DNA from: Siderastrea radians
Taxonomy: Eukaryota > Cnidaria > Anthozoa > Scleractinia > Rhizangiidae
DNA: 64,000 nucleotides
Direction of reading: 5' to 3'
Assembly (NCBI GenBank): GCA_964017195.1
Contig: OZ024895.1
Location: 45,595,673-45,659,672 of the forward strand
Notes under the pieces: generated by a model
What the model was told of the DNA's origin: nothing
Seen by the model: the letters and a program-made list of their open reading frames with translations, nothing else
Database searches by the model: none
Shown here: positions 12,501 to 23,097 of the stretch, one piece after another
How the letters are laid out: every line of letters begins with the position of its first letter
Numbering within the stretch: position 1 is the stretch's first letter
Position numbers and translations under genes: made by a program

Positions 12501-13290
12501 TTTCGCCGAGGAATTAATGGTCATTCCCGGTCTAGCATTCGTGTAAAAGTTACCACAAATTCAGCTGAGATGTTTGTATTTTTTATTTTCATGCTCTTCT
12601 TTTGTTTGCAAGGCGCCACAAAAATACTTTAATACTGAGTGCGCTGCTTAAATAATACTTTTTGTTATTATGATGGTGATGATTCAGGAACAAATGGAGA
12701 AATAGGCCATGCGTAGTAAGACATTTTCGTTTTCAATTGACGGGTTTTTTGAGGTAGTAAGGTGCCTTCACCCTTGGTATGATGTGATACGATACTTCTT
12801 TTCCGAACTTGACACAATCATATTGGTTATAGGCAATCCTCTCTAATTATTACTAGTACTACTGTTGGCTTCCGATAACACGAACCGTCAAGGAGATAAA
12901 ATATTGTACAATACAGAGAGAAACTGCTTTTGGTTTAAGATAGCTAGAAGTTCGACATAAAGAGAGCTCGATTCAGTAAGTTTGGAATGTACTCTTAACG
13001 AAAATACCAAAATGTAATTGACAGATAAATTCGATAAAGGGCAAAACGAGAACTTCATATTTCTTACAATTATTTGCAGCCCTCTGTTTCTACCTTTGCG
13101 ACATCTGGAAGGGAGCCGTGGACCGGAGTACTTCGCTACGCAGTCAGACCAAATTAAATTATTTAATCGATTTAGTGTCTGTCATCAAATAAAAAATCCT
13201 TTTAGTTGCAGTAATGTCTTTGTACCTCTTGTTCGTGAATAAATAGTCACACACAATCGATTCCAATTTAAAGCTCATTTTTTTCTCAAC
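6571..13290. other. 6.7-kb stretch without a recognisable gene
   Basis: Six-frame inspection shows only short open frames without domain, signal or splice support. Apart from the (ATGTT)5 tract at 10944 no clear repeat structure was found. Composition is strongly AT-rich. Distal enhancers or non-coding RNAs cannot be excluded from sequence alone. Confidence 0.5.
10944..10968. repeat. (ATGTT)5 microsatellite
   Basis: Five perfect pentanucleotide copies followed by GTC. Confidence 0.9.
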
Positions 13291-13513
13291 TGGCAAGGCG
13301 ATGGACTAATGCAGTTAGGGCGTCAAACTCCAGAAGGCCGGATCAATCAAGCAAGCGATTCATCTTTATTTTGTGTCCTTGGGCAAGTCACTTTCCTCTT
13401 ACATTCACACAGGCCGCGTTTATAAATGAGTACCGGCAAATTATCAGGCTACCTGATAAACTGCTAAGGGGTAACCTGCGATGAGTTAGAGCCCAGCTTA
13501 GGGCAGCTTAACA
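13291..13513 (+). mobile_element. Old tRNA-derived SINE remnant
   Basis: A degenerate tRNA-like head (GGGCGTCAAACTCC, GGCCGGATCAATC) is followed by CTTGGGCAAGTCACTTTCCT, then GAGTACCGGCAAATTATCAG and GGGGTAACCTGCGATG. This order resembles the body of invertebrate tRNA-SINEs as I recall them. It appears to be an older cousin of the better-preserved copy at 56099-56341. The B box is decayed, so it is unlikely to be transcribed by Pol III. Confidence 0.5.
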
Positions 13514-13713
13514 TTTTCCCGCGCTTTCTTAGTTGCCACCAGCTGTGCGCTTATGCTTGAGGTCTATTGGGCTTATGAAATTATCTGCGGGTATTGTGAT
13601 TCGTTAAAAAACTTCTAATGCCTTAATTGTGTTGTACTGCTTCATAGCCGTCTGTTGGAGTCATTGCTGTTAAAAATTTCCCGTGCACTTTACTTTTTCA
13701 TTTACACCTAGCC

Positions 13714-14971
13714 CAACCTCGTTCCCAGGGTCCTCTCTCTTCCTCCCTCGAGAAAGTACCCTGGTTTCGACTGGTCACGTGTCTCGCTTAAGCAAACAAC
13801 TCCCCACCAGGGTGGACTCGCTTTTCTTCAAGAAGCGAAGGGAAAAGCGAATGCAAATCTTTTCAAACTTGCACGAACACAGAGGAATGGAAGTCATTAG
13901 CTCACTTTTTTTCAAAGACAGGGACGCTGAAAAAATCTACAGTCTACTATCTGCGGCGTTTCAGAACCACAAATAATGCAGATTTCCCATCAACAAAATA
14001 TTTTATGGTAGGCTCGATCTATTTTGAATTTGCCGAAGGCGTTTGATAAGAAGCTGCTCGTATTGCCCGAACAAAATGTCACGCACTCATTTGTTTGCTA
14101 TATATTTTATTTATTGGCCTAATAATGCAAGTAAAATTCTGATAATAAAAGCCCACGCTGCACTTGTGTATTTTTACCTGCAAGCTTCAATGTAAAGGTA
14201 TAATCCTGCAGACTAGAGTACAACCTTCTTGTCAACAAAGCTCTTAATTATAAATGTTATTTAGTTTAGCACATTTTTCATTTTGTCATGTCACTGTTTT
14301 GTGGTGAAAAAAGTTAGATTTTTTTCGGTCAATCGGCGGTGTGAGAGCAATTTCGCCTACTCGACAGGAATAAAACAAATTACCTTCAAATTCTTACAAG
14401 AACGGTGGTTTCAGTCGGTTGGCGCGGCGTATTTAACCTGATTTTACCATCGCGCCATTTGTCTGTCTTGTGTACGGTTGCCGAAAATTCTGCTGCTCCT
14501 TGGAGATGCCAAAAATAAATTAGTCCTTCCTAATCCTTGACACTCCATTTCTTTTCGAGCTCCGTAAAGCATAAAGCCGACGGCTCTCCTTGTTGTAAAT
14601 TTGTTATGTTGTGACTCGTGCCGGCTTCCGTTGACTATGGCGATGGTTAGCGACACTGTTTTGAAATTCAGACTTGTAAACGTGTTTTTCTGAGTCGAAA
14701 ATAACATGGACCGCTTCGATGTCGAACGTTCGTATGTAATGAAGAAATACTTGTCTATAAAAGGAGTTCTAATCACCACAAATATTCCTGAAAAAGCTTA
14801 CATCACCTCCGGTACTTTCCACCATTCTGACACTAGTGACAATCTTACACTTTGCTACCCCTCCCCTGTAGCACATTCTTGTTAGCACCCAGATTTTGGG
14901 TGCCACGTGACCAGCCGAAACCAGGGTACTTTCTCGAGGGAGGAAGAGAGAGGACCCTGGGAACGAGGTTG
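13714..14971. mobile_element. 1258-bp Mutator-type non-autonomous element
   Basis: Terminal inverted repeats of about 68 bp start CAACCTCGTTCCCAGGG; I see one A/G mismatch. The element is bracketed by a perfect 9-bp duplication CACCTAGCC (13705-13713 and 14972-14980), the size typical of Mutator-like elements. The 1.1-kb interior encodes no transposase. It has a short open stretch at about 13790-13976 (plus), a polyadenylation-like AATAAAAG near 14146 and an ATGG-started short frame near 14706. These could be captured host sequence (Pack-MULE style), but no parent gene can be named. Confidence 0.75.
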
Positions 14972-15247
14972 CACCTAGCCCCGATAAATTGTCCTTGGGA
15001 GTTGTTTTTCTCCATACCTAGTTTTTGGTTCCAACCGTATGAGTTGCCGACCCGTAATGTCTAGGGTAATTTTGTGATAGACCCGCCTCAGATCCACTGA
15101 AACTTCCAAAGCTCCCAGAAAGTCGTTTTATTGTACGGGAACTGGAATTATGCACCTGTGTTGAGGCAGGCCTGTGGCACGACTGCTGCCTTTTTGATTT
15201 TATATTGTTCTTCTTTTATATTTTAAACTTGTCTTGGTCCTTTTCAG

Positions 15248-16063
15248 TAAAAATAGCGAAGCAAGAAGAGAGAATCTCCCGCTTTGAAGATGAGCCCACT
15301 GGAGCCCCACCGATAGACCAGGACAAATGGGAAGGCTGGGAACCACTAGACATGTCAGAGTACGAGGCAAGTGTAGAGTCAGTTCACAACGTGGTCAGAG
15401 AATTCCAACATCAGATGTCCCGTTATCCTAGGAACTCTATCTTCTTTCCGCCTTCCAGCGAGCCAAGTTCTGTAGAAACCGGATTCCTGGAGGAAACATT
15501 CCAATCTCCGCGACGCGATTCCACTTCAAGCACTGATGATTCCGGTAAGGACAAAGAAAAGCCATTCAAGTGCAGCTACTGTGTGATGTCATTCACTCGC
15601 CCTAGTGACCTTCAACGTCATTTGCTGATCCATAACAACAGCAAGCCATACAAGTGCGAGGAGTGCGATCGTGAATTCACGTGGTTTGGAAATTTTCAAA
15701 AGCACGTGCTTTCGCACATGGGCGGCAGCACCCGGGCTTCGGGGACTTTGCCCTTCTCAGACATGTTCACGTTTCTGGCACGTGAGCAAGTCAAAGATCT
15801 TTTCATCAAAGATGGTGAAAAATACAAGTGCCGCTTGTGTGCGAAGGATTTTACACGACTCAGTGGCCTGAAGACTCACATTCGTATGCACACTGGAGAA
15901 AGACCGTACGTATGTGAAGTCTGCTCATTTGCCTTCACCACGTCACGTGCTTTGAAGATGCACCTGCGTCTGCATACTGGGGAGAAGCCGTACAAGTGCG
16001 AGGAATGCGGGCGCGCTTTCACCAGAAGGGACGAGATGCACACTCATATGTACATTCACAAAG
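15248..16063 (+). CDS. C2H2 zinc-finger protein, exon with fingers 1-5
   Basis: Likely nuclear DNA-binding protein. The exon starts after a strong acceptor (pyrimidine run then TTTTCAG, 15241-15247) in phase 1, so an upstream exon with the start codon exists but was not identified. A linker of about 105 residues rich in acid and Ser precedes the fingers. Five C2H2 fingers follow: CSYC..HLLIH, CEEC..HVLSH, CRLC..HIRMH, CEVC..HLRLH and CEEC..HMYIH. Fingers 2 and 3 are separated by an unusually long spacer of about 35 residues; later linkers are TGE(R/K)P-type. The donor AAG|GTAAGG at 16064 leaves one base of a Gly codon. A frame starting at 15205 reads through the intron into the exon and is not the likely start. 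Confidence 0.85.
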
Positions 16064-16403
16064 GTAAGGCTGCATGTTAATCAGTCAATAATGATCCGCA
16101 TCTATTTTCTCCTTACCTATCAATATGTTATGAGGCTGACAAACAACGAGAACGAAGAAAGTCATCAATATGTGGATAGTTTTTTTGATGTGCAACGAAT
16201 CTGAATTAATTCTCTCGAGTCTGAAGAAACAAATCCAAGAAACAAATCGTGGAATCAGTAAACGTACCGAATTTAGTCCTTCTTATCACAATGGATGACT
16301 CAGGAAAACGTTAACAATTGCGAGTCCCAGAGGAATCCCTGACAACTTTTACTAAATTCGTAAACTGAGCCATTCAAATAACATGTTCATTCTGTTCAAA
16401 CAG

Positions 16404-16756
16404 GGGAGAAACCTTTCAAGTGCGACATCTGTTCAGCGTCGTTTATCCGCTATGGTCATCTTCAACGTCACGTGCTGATTCACAGCGACGACAAGCCTTA
16501 CAAGTGCAAAGTGTGTCCAAAGTCCTTCACCCAGTACCGTAATCTGCAGACACACATGTACAAACATACAGGAGAGAGGCCTTACAGATGCAGGTATTGT
16601 CCCAAGGGATTCACCCAGTATGGCACTCTACAGGCGCACGAGAGAACACATACTGGAGAAAAACCTTTCCACTGCCAGTTTTGCGACAAGGCTTTTATTA
16701 CGTCATCGCATCTTCGATGGCACATAAAGACTCAGCACAACGATAAGAAAGATTAG
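16404..16756 (+). CDS. C2H2 zinc-finger protein, final exon with fingers 6-9
   Basis: Follows the acceptor CAG at 16401-16403. The single G from the previous exon plus GG restores Gly, giving the classic linker HKGEKPFKC across the junction, which confirms the intron (16064-16403, 340 bp). Four more fingers follow: CDIC..HVLIH, CKVC..HMYKH, CRYC..HERTH and CQFC..HIKTQH, then a short basic tail (NDKKD) and TAG. The total of nine fingers with no KRAB, BTB or SCAN domain in view fits a generic poly-zinc-finger factor; orthology cannot be assigned. Confidence 0.88.
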
Positions 16757-16868
16757 GTTGAATGGACATGACTTTGCTTAAATATGTGTAAGTAGTATTC
16801 AGTAATGGTGTCACCGTTATTACTAAGAGTGCAATGACTATAAGGGTCAATTCTAGTCGTGAGATATG

Positions 16869-16874
16869 AATAAA
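16869..16874 (+). promoter_or_regulatory. Candidate polyadenylation signal of the zinc-finger gene
   Basis: First AATAAA after the stop codon at 16756, 113 bp downstream. Other AATAAA-like hexamers lie further on (near 17585), so this is only the nearest candidate. Confidence 0.4.
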
Positions 16875-18319
16875 AGAGAGTTTCGCCAAATGGCGGTAAG
16901 AAACCCTTTCCATAATGGGGAATTTTAGATGTGAAACACAACCCTTTTTAAGAAGTCTTCTGTTTTTTCCTCCTTTTTGTGGTTGTTGTCAATCTGAGCA
17001 TTTCGTTTAATTTTTGGTAAAAGAGAACTGAACAATAATGACTGTACCAAGTTTACAGCATGTCAACAATTGAAATGAAGTTTTAATGTTGCTTTATGTC
17101 GCGTTGGGAATTAGTGTGGCATTTCTTCTTTGTCTCCGCAATTATAAGTACTGGTTTATGTCCACAGATATCTGGCTATTGATATCTACTGCATGGTATT
17201 TGCCTATTGGTATTTACTGCTGGAAGTAGTGCCAAGCGCGGAAAGTCGTCTAACCAGTGCCAAGCGCGGGAAGTCGTGTATAAAAAACATCTAGTGTAAA
17301 ATGCGTATAATTAGTACGTAGCATGCTTGTATTTAGTGTGACTCAGTGAAAAGGAGAAAAAGGACAATTCGTAATTTTTGTTTAGTTTTCTGTGATGTTA
17401 CCGCTTAGGGATTTTTGTTAATTGAACATCCGCAAAAAGTTTTCACAGTTGGAGAAAAATATTCTCCCCGTTTATATGTTTGGCACACAGAAATCATTAG
17501 GGTGGAAAGTTTTGTGGGTTTATGGTTTGTTGATAGTACATGAAAGAAAAATTGTAAATCAACTTTATCTTTTTTAATTCAAATTAATAAACGTTTGCAT
17601 GGTCTTACGCAAGAAACGCGTTGTCGTCTTGTTTTCTCGAAGCAAGCTTCTAATTGATCCGTCCTGCATGATGGGGCTGAGGGTATTCATCAGAATTTTG
17701 ATTACCGATCGTTTCGCAACAAAGTCATTTTGCTATAAGCCGATTCGCCACAAACTGAAGTCGTTTCGCTACACTTTGAAGCAAAACGACTTCAGGTAAG
17801 GCAGAGTATCGTCGTCAAGATGTAGCGAATATACTCGTAGCGAAATGGCGTTTGCGTAGGGAATGCCCTCCAGAGCTTTGAATTTTATTACTATTCCCCT
17901 TTTTCGGCAAAATCACAAACATCTATAACTCAGTTATTCAGAAGACCAGTGGACGTATGTACTCGAGTTAAGACCGAAAAATCCTGTCCTCAATATGCGT
18001 TTATGCCGGGATTCATAAGTTTAGAGAAAAATAGTGCCGTAACACAAATTGAATTCCATGCATTTACCCAATGGAGCCAAAACATAGTAAGTACTTGTAT
18101 TATATTATAACATGACAAAATGAGCCTGATATGTTACCGAAGCGTACCAAAATTGACCGATTAGCTATATAGCATACACACTTGTTTGTAGAGTAAGTGT
18201 TAAGTAATCGTTATCTCGATTGCTTTGCTTCTCTTGTATTCAAAAGCAACTATATATAGAAATAGTCATATTTATTCGCTCTGACAAGGGCTAATGTATT
18301 CAAAAGCAGCTATTTACCA
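16875..18319. other. Non-coding stretch with small repeats
   Basis: Contains a 28-bp direct duplication (AGTGCCAAGCGCGG at 17228 and 17256) and a patch of GTTTCGC/CGATTCGC words at 17690-17860. A 16-bp-arm hairpin starts CTGAAGTCGTTT at 17757. At 18275 there is a fragment matching the box at 24240. No gene was recognised. Confidence 0.5.
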
Positions 18320-18427
18320 ATTATTCTACGAGGGTGCGCTGGATATCGAATGATAGATAACCAACGAGGCATGTAGCACCGAGTTGGTTACAATTATTTG
18401 ATATCCAGCAAGCTCGAGTAGAATAAT
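18320..18427. repeat. 108-bp foldback element
   Basis: Arms of about 50 bp run from ATTATTCTACG at 18320 to its complement ending at 18427, sharing GCTGGATATC and AACCAAC blocks with a few mismatches. No convincing target duplication was found. Confidence 0.6.
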
Positions 18428-18857
18428 GGTTTTATTAAAAACCTAACCGCTAATTTTTTATTAGATCAAGAAAGAAAAAAAAAGTGAGAAAAGAGATAAA
18501 AAGGGAACAAGTAAATTGAACAAATATCGGTCACATGACTGAACGAAAAAGGCGCCGAAACCATGCGAAGTGTTGCAACGTTTCATTACAAAGCTGAATG
18601 AGTAAATGAACCTGCTCCGAAATGATAGAAGTGGCACAAGTTTTGGAAAATAACCCTCTAATTATTGGCTCTGAAATGTGGCACGTGTTTGATTTTTCCT
18701 GAAACATTGTTGTAATCATCTTCCAAAGCGGATTGAAGCTGTACGATTTCACTATCTGCTGGAGTTGAAAAGGAACAAGTTTGCGTGATCCGTTTGAACA
18801 ACGGAGCCATCATGTGCGTGTTTGATCGAACTGAAGACAATTTGAACTTGAACAGGT

Positions 18858-18903
18858 AATTCTACTTCGTCATTGGTCAAAGTCGCTACGAAGTCACGTG
18901 AGA
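18858..18903. repeat. Left inverted terminal repeat of the DIRS-like element
   Basis: 46 bp, AATTCTACTTCG to GTCACGTGAGA, exact reverse complement of 23052-23097. A GC-rich GCGCGCGGCAAGCAAGCAG segment follows immediately and recurs, inverted, inside the palindrome at 23094-23375. Confidence 0.9.
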
Positions 18904-18984
18904 TAGCGCGCGGCAAGCAAGCAGTCAGTTTTTGCGTTCAGTTATCGAGCAGTCAGGCCGGCGAAAGTTGGCCTCCGAGATAAA

Positions 18985-20220
18985 ATGAACGACAACATTT
19001 CCCCAGAAGACGAAACCGCCCTTCTCGCCGATGGAAATTCAGACGAGCGAGTGGATGCTCAACAGGACAACCTCTTGCGTCTGTTGACACCGGTGTTGAC
19101 CAGCTTAAACTTGAATGTGGCCGCAGTGAGCGAATCGCTCAAACGCATCCACAACGTAGACAACCACGCCGGTGATGAGGCAGAATCTGCTGCTAAAAGG
19201 CTACGTTGTTCGCCTGAATCAGGTGTTTCTACTGAGGTAAATGACCTCTTTACTGAGGGCCAATCGGCCCAAGATAAGCTATTGAACACGACCGAGTGTC
19301 AGGACGACGTGCTTGACGATATTGCTCAATCACTAGACGCGGCCGAGCGAACCGCTGCACCGGTCTCAGAAAAGCTGGCAAACGTCGCCAATAAAAGCTG
19401 GTTATACAAACTTAGCGACGACCAGCTCAAAGCGAAGGTAGAGAAATACCATCGCCCGGTCAACTGCGGAAAGGTCGTTGTCCCTAAAGTGAACGAAGAG
19501 ATTTGGAGCAAGCTCCCAAGGCCAGCACGAGGGAAAGATCTCAAGTTTTCCCGCCTTCAGACAACTATGACTAAGGTTGGCCACATCGCTGTGAAATCCA
19601 CAGATTTGCTGCTAAAATTGAAAGCCAAAGTTGATAGCACCTTTGCCGAAGAATTTAAAGAGCTTGTAGTAATGACTACAGATGCTATGGCCTTGCTAGG
19701 ACATGCTAGTTTTGAGCTTTCTCAGATTCGTCGTGAAGACATCAAACCAAACCTTCACAAGGACTATGGTGACCTTTGCTCGGCGAACGTGCCTGTGACA
19801 GAGCTCCTATTTGGCGATGAACTGCAGACACAGTTGACCCACATTCGAGCTACCAACAAGATTAGCAGCACAACAAGTTCCTCTCATCCTCCGAGGCGTA
19901 CCTATTATGGTCAAAACTTCAACCAGAATGGTAAAACAACACAACAGGCCTTTTTTATCACGAGCGCCGCCGACGCAGAGTCGGCAGAACAAGGGCAAGC
20001 CATTTTACCCCCGCACGAAACGTGCCGACCAACAACAAAGGAAATAAATCCCTTTGTTGATGTATTACCAGCACTTAAGGTAAGCAAATATCGTTCACTG
20101 CTGCCATGTCTTGTGGAGTATTACAGATTTAAGGCCAAACATTTTCAGGCCGGTCAGATTACGACCACATTGAGCAATGGCGTAACCTTACTTCGGATCC
20201 AGAAATTCTGGAAACCGTAG
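18985..20220 (+). CDS. DIRS ORF1, gag-like protein
   Basis: 411 codons, first ATG (AAAATGA context) 81 bp inside the left inverted repeat. The N-terminal half is acidic and hydrophilic with a basic patch (AAKRLR). The middle has the segment DLCSANVPVTELLFGD (about 260-275), which resembles DIRS ORF1 proteins as I know them. No zinc knuckle is visible. It presumably packages element RNA; this is inferred from position. Its last 88 bp overlap the open RT frame, which is shifted by one base. Confidence 0.75.
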   Translation: MNDNISPEDETALLADGNSDERVDAQQDNLLRLLTPVLTSLNLNVAAVSESLKRIHNVDNHAGDEAESAAKRLRCSPESGVSTEVNDLFTEGQSAQDKLLNTTECQDDVLDDIAQSLDAAERTAAPVSEKLANVANKSWLYKLSDDQLKAKVEKYHRPVNCGKVVVPKVNEEIWSKLPRPARGKDLKFSRLQTTMTKVGHIAVKSTDLLLKLKAKVDSTFAEEFKELVVMTTDAMALLGHASFELSQIRREDIKPNLHKDYGDLCSANVPVTELLFGDELQTQLTHIRATNKISSTTSSSHPPRRTYYGQNFNQNGKTTQQAFFITSAADAESAEQGQAILPPHETCRPTTKEINPFVDVLPALKVSKYRSLLPCLVEYYRFKAKHFQAGQITTTLSNGVTLLRIQKFWKP

Positions 20221-22177
20221 CTGGGCAAAGCATCGAGTTTACCCAAACTCCTGTACAAATTAAACCTCCATTCCAACCAAAATGGCCCCAGGAGGAAGCA
20301 GAATTTATTGATTCCGAGATTTTTTCACTGCTCGGAAAAGGCGTAATTCAGCAGTCGAAACACGAGACGGGTGAATTTATTTCATCTGTATTTTTACGGC
20401 CGAAAAGAGATGGCTCGTATCGAATGATTTTGAACTTGAAATCGTTGAATCAGTACGTAGTTTACCACCATTTCAAAATGGACACGATTTGGACTGCTGT
20501 TGCGATGATGAAACCTGGATGCTATATGGCAACTATTGATTTAAAAGATGCGTACTACTCCGTTTCTATTGCTAAACTGGACCGGAAATACCTGAAATTC
20601 TCCTGGCGGGGCAATTTGTACGAGTTAACATGCTTTCCTAATGGACTAGCGTTTTGCCCCAGGAAATTCACCAAGCTTCTTAAGCCTGTATACTCCACAC
20701 TCAGATGGGTCACTTATCAGTTGCCTACATTGATGATTCATATTTGCAAGCTGATCTTTATGATCACTGTGTCCAAAATGTTATTGATACAGTTACAATG
20801 TTTGACAAATTGGGACTTGTAGTGCATCCCGAAAAATGTCAAAAATCTGTTTTAGTTCCCACACAACGATTGGTATTTCTGGGTTTCATTTTGGAGTCTA
20901 TCTTGATGAGAATTTCTCTTACGCCTGAGAAGGCATGTAGAGTTAAAAATGCCTGTAAACAACTTGTGGATACAGTTCTACCTTCAATAAGACAAGTAGC
21001 ACAGGTCTTAGGTCTTCTCACATCCAGCTTTCCTGGTGTAATGTACGGGCCCCTCCATTATCGATGGATTGAGATTGATAAAACCCAGGCCCTAAAGCAG
21101 TGCAAGGGAAACTTTGAGAGCCCTATGTCCCTATCACCAGAAGCGATCAGTGACCTTCGGTGGTGGATTGAGTCAATTGAGACAGCTTTCAACCAAATCA
21201 GTCATGATACACCACAAGTAACTATGACTACTGATGCCTCAAAAACGGGGTGGGGGTGCACATGTCAGGGTACTCCCACAGGCGGGTCTTGGACTGCAGA
21301 TGAAGCAGAAAATCACATCAACTACCTAGAGACAAAGGCAGTTCTCCTAGGGTTAAGGTCCTTCTCAGATATAATATCAGGGAAATCAGTCACTGTCCTT
21401 ATTGATAACACGACGACAGTGGCATGCTTAAATCAAATGGGCACGTGCCACTCAAACACTATCAATCGGCTAGTTATTGATATCTGGGAGTGGTGTATAA
21501 CACATAACATCTGCCTTACTGCCTCTCACATCCCAGGAATAAACAATACTGCTGCAGATGCTGAGTCACGAAAAACACGACGGGAGACTGAATGGAGCCT
21601 CAATCCCATTGTGTTTCAGAAGGCGATAGCTGAGATTTCTGTCCAACCGGACATTGACCTTTTCGCATCTCGGCTGAATTACAAATGTGAAAGATATGTT
21701 TCCTATCAACCCGACCCTGGGTCGTATGCTGTGAATGCCTTTCATATACAGTGGACCAATTTTTCCTTTTATGCTTTTCCCCCATTCTGTAGAATTCAGA
21801 AAGTGCTGAAAAAAGTGCAAGAAGACAAAGCAACAGGCCTCCTTGTTGTACCCCACTGGCCAACCCAACCGTGGTGGCCATACCTTGCTAATATGCTTAT
21901 TGCACCACCTCTTATTCTCCCTAGGGAAAAGGACACTCTACACCTACCATCGAACCCAGACCCTCTCCACCCACTACACAAGACAATAAAACTTCTGTGC
22001 CATTTGTCCGGGAACACCTCACAAGCAAGGGCCTTTCAACGACAGCTTCAGACGTCATCCTACAAGCATGGAAGCCGGGAACCCAAAAACAATACAAATC
22101 ATACTTACAACGATGGGAACTCTACTGTCGTGAACAGAAAATTAATCCTGTTTCAGCATCTGTCATTGATGGAATAA
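20133..22177 (+). pseudogene. DIRS RT-RNase H ORF, broken by a frameshift
   Basis: The frame is open from 20133 (after TAA at 20130), overlapping ORF1. RT motifs appear in order: FLRPKRDGSYRMILN, YMATIDLKDAYYSV (motif A Asp) and NGLAFCPRKFTKLLKPVYS (motif B). The YIDD catalytic box at about 20726 is in a different frame, so a one-base indel lies at about 20700-20705. After that the frame is open to 22177 with LGFIL and RNase H residues (TTDASKTGWG, LETKAVLLGL, VLIDNTTTVACL, SHIPGINNTAADAESR). A C-terminal domain follows (DIDLFASRLN, YAFPPF, VVPHWPTQPWWP), seen after RNase H in DIRS elements and possibly a relic methyltransferase. The frameshift would separate motifs A/B from C, making this copy inactive unless it is a sequence error. 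Confidence 0.8.
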
Positions 22178-22980
22178 ACTTCTTGGGTGACCTGTACCAA
22201 AAGAAACTTTCCTACAGTGCAATCAATAGTGCCCGCTCTGAATTGTCCACTGTCATCTTTCCCACTGAAGGTGGCACATTTGGCAACCATCCCCTGGTGG
22301 AATGGTTCCTTAGAGGTGTTTTCACCACCCGACCGTCCTTACCTCGTTACCAAGAAATCTGGGATGTTTCTACCGTCTTGTCTTATCTAAGAACGCTCCA
22401 CCCTCTGGAGAGCCTAAGCTTACAGCTGTTGACACTCAAGACAACCATGTTGCTTGCGCTCCTATCAGGACAAAGATGCCAAACAATACATGCCCTAGAG
22501 GTTTCTCACATGACACTTACTGATAAAAACTGTATATTTCACATACAGAAATTACTTAAAACCTCTAAACCAGGCAAACACCTGGGACGTTTGGAGTTTC
22601 GCTCCTTTGAAGAAGATAAAAAGCTATGCATTGTTACAGTTCTGACAGAATATGTTAATCGTACTAAGTTAACCAGAGGGAGCTATACCCAGTTGTTATT
22701 AAGTTTCTGTAAACCTTTCAAACCGGTATCTACCGATACAATTGCTCGTTGGTTAAAAAAGGTTCTAGAGAATGCTGGTATTGACATAAACAAGTATGGT
22801 GCACACAGCACACGCGCAGCTTCCACATCGGCTGCTAAAGCTGCTAATGTTTCAGTGAAAACAATCATGGATGCAGCCGGATGGGCCAATGCTGGAACTT
22901 TCAGCAAGTTCTATGACAAGCCAATCAGCGTTACTGAATCAGTTAACTTTGGGGTTGACCTCTTGAAAGCTCAGTGTTAA
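21997..22980 (+). CDS. DIRS tyrosine recombinase
   Basis: Site-specific recombinase expected to integrate the circular DNA intermediate. Catalytic positions are visible: Arg160 in LLSGQRCQTI, His270-x-x-Arg273 in AHSTRAAS, Trp296 in AAGWANAG and the nucleophile candidate Tyr306 in SKFYDKP. The N-terminal part resembles a SAM-like core-binding domain (KPGTQKQYKSYLQRWELYC). The frame is open from 21925 and overlaps the RT-RNase H ORF by up to 250 bp. There is no ATG near the start, only GTG at 21997, so it may be made by frameshift or reinitiation. Stop TAA at 22978-22980. Confidence 0.85.
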   Translation: MPFVREHLTSKGLSTTASDVILQAWKPGTQKQYKSYLQRWELYCREQKINPVSASVIDGINFLGDLYQKKLSYSAINSARSELSTVIFPTEGGTFGNHPLVEWFLRGVFTTRPSLPRYQEIWDVSTVLSYLRTLHPLESLSLQLLTLKTTMLLALLSGQRCQTIHALEVSHMTLTDKNCIFHIQKLLKTSKPGKHLGRLEFRSFEEDKKLCIVTVLTEYVNRTKLTRGSYTQLLLSFCKPFKPVSTDTIARWLKKVLENAGIDINKYGAHSTRAASTSAAKAANVSVKTIMDAAGWANAGTFSKFYDKPISVTESVNFGVDLLKAQC

Positions 22981-23051
22981 TGTTAATAAAATTGCTTTAC
23001 CACAAGAGTATTCTATCTTGCATTAGTGCTCATGGCCATTTGCTTTAAAAA

Positions 23052-23097
23052 TCTCACGTGACTTCGTAGCGACTTTGACCAATGACGAAGTAGAATT
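23052..23097. repeat. Right inverted terminal repeat of the DIRS-like element
   Basis: Exact inverted copy of 18858-18903. Its last four bases (AATT, 23094-23097) are also the first four bases of the neighbouring palindrome. Confidence 0.9.

Larger units (their letters stand above)
18858..23097 (+). mobile_element. DIRS-like tyrosine-recombinase retrotransposon, 4240 bp
   Basis: Bounded by perfect 46-bp inverted repeats (18858-18903, 23052-23097) and carrying three ORFs in DIRS order: gag-like, RT-RNase H, tyrosine recombinase. There is no integrase or protease. As expected for DIRS elements there is no target duplication. An AATAAA at 22985 lies just after the recombinase stop. The identical termini suggest recent activity, but RT carries a frameshift at about 20700. 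Related Ngaro elements have split direct repeats instead of inverted termini, so DIRS1-like fits best. Confidence 0.85.

Noticed and set aside
21924..21930. GGGAAAA heptamer as a -1 frameshift site between RT-RNase H and recombinase
   Set aside because: It is out of phase with the RT-RNase H reading frame, so slippage there would not work in the required way.
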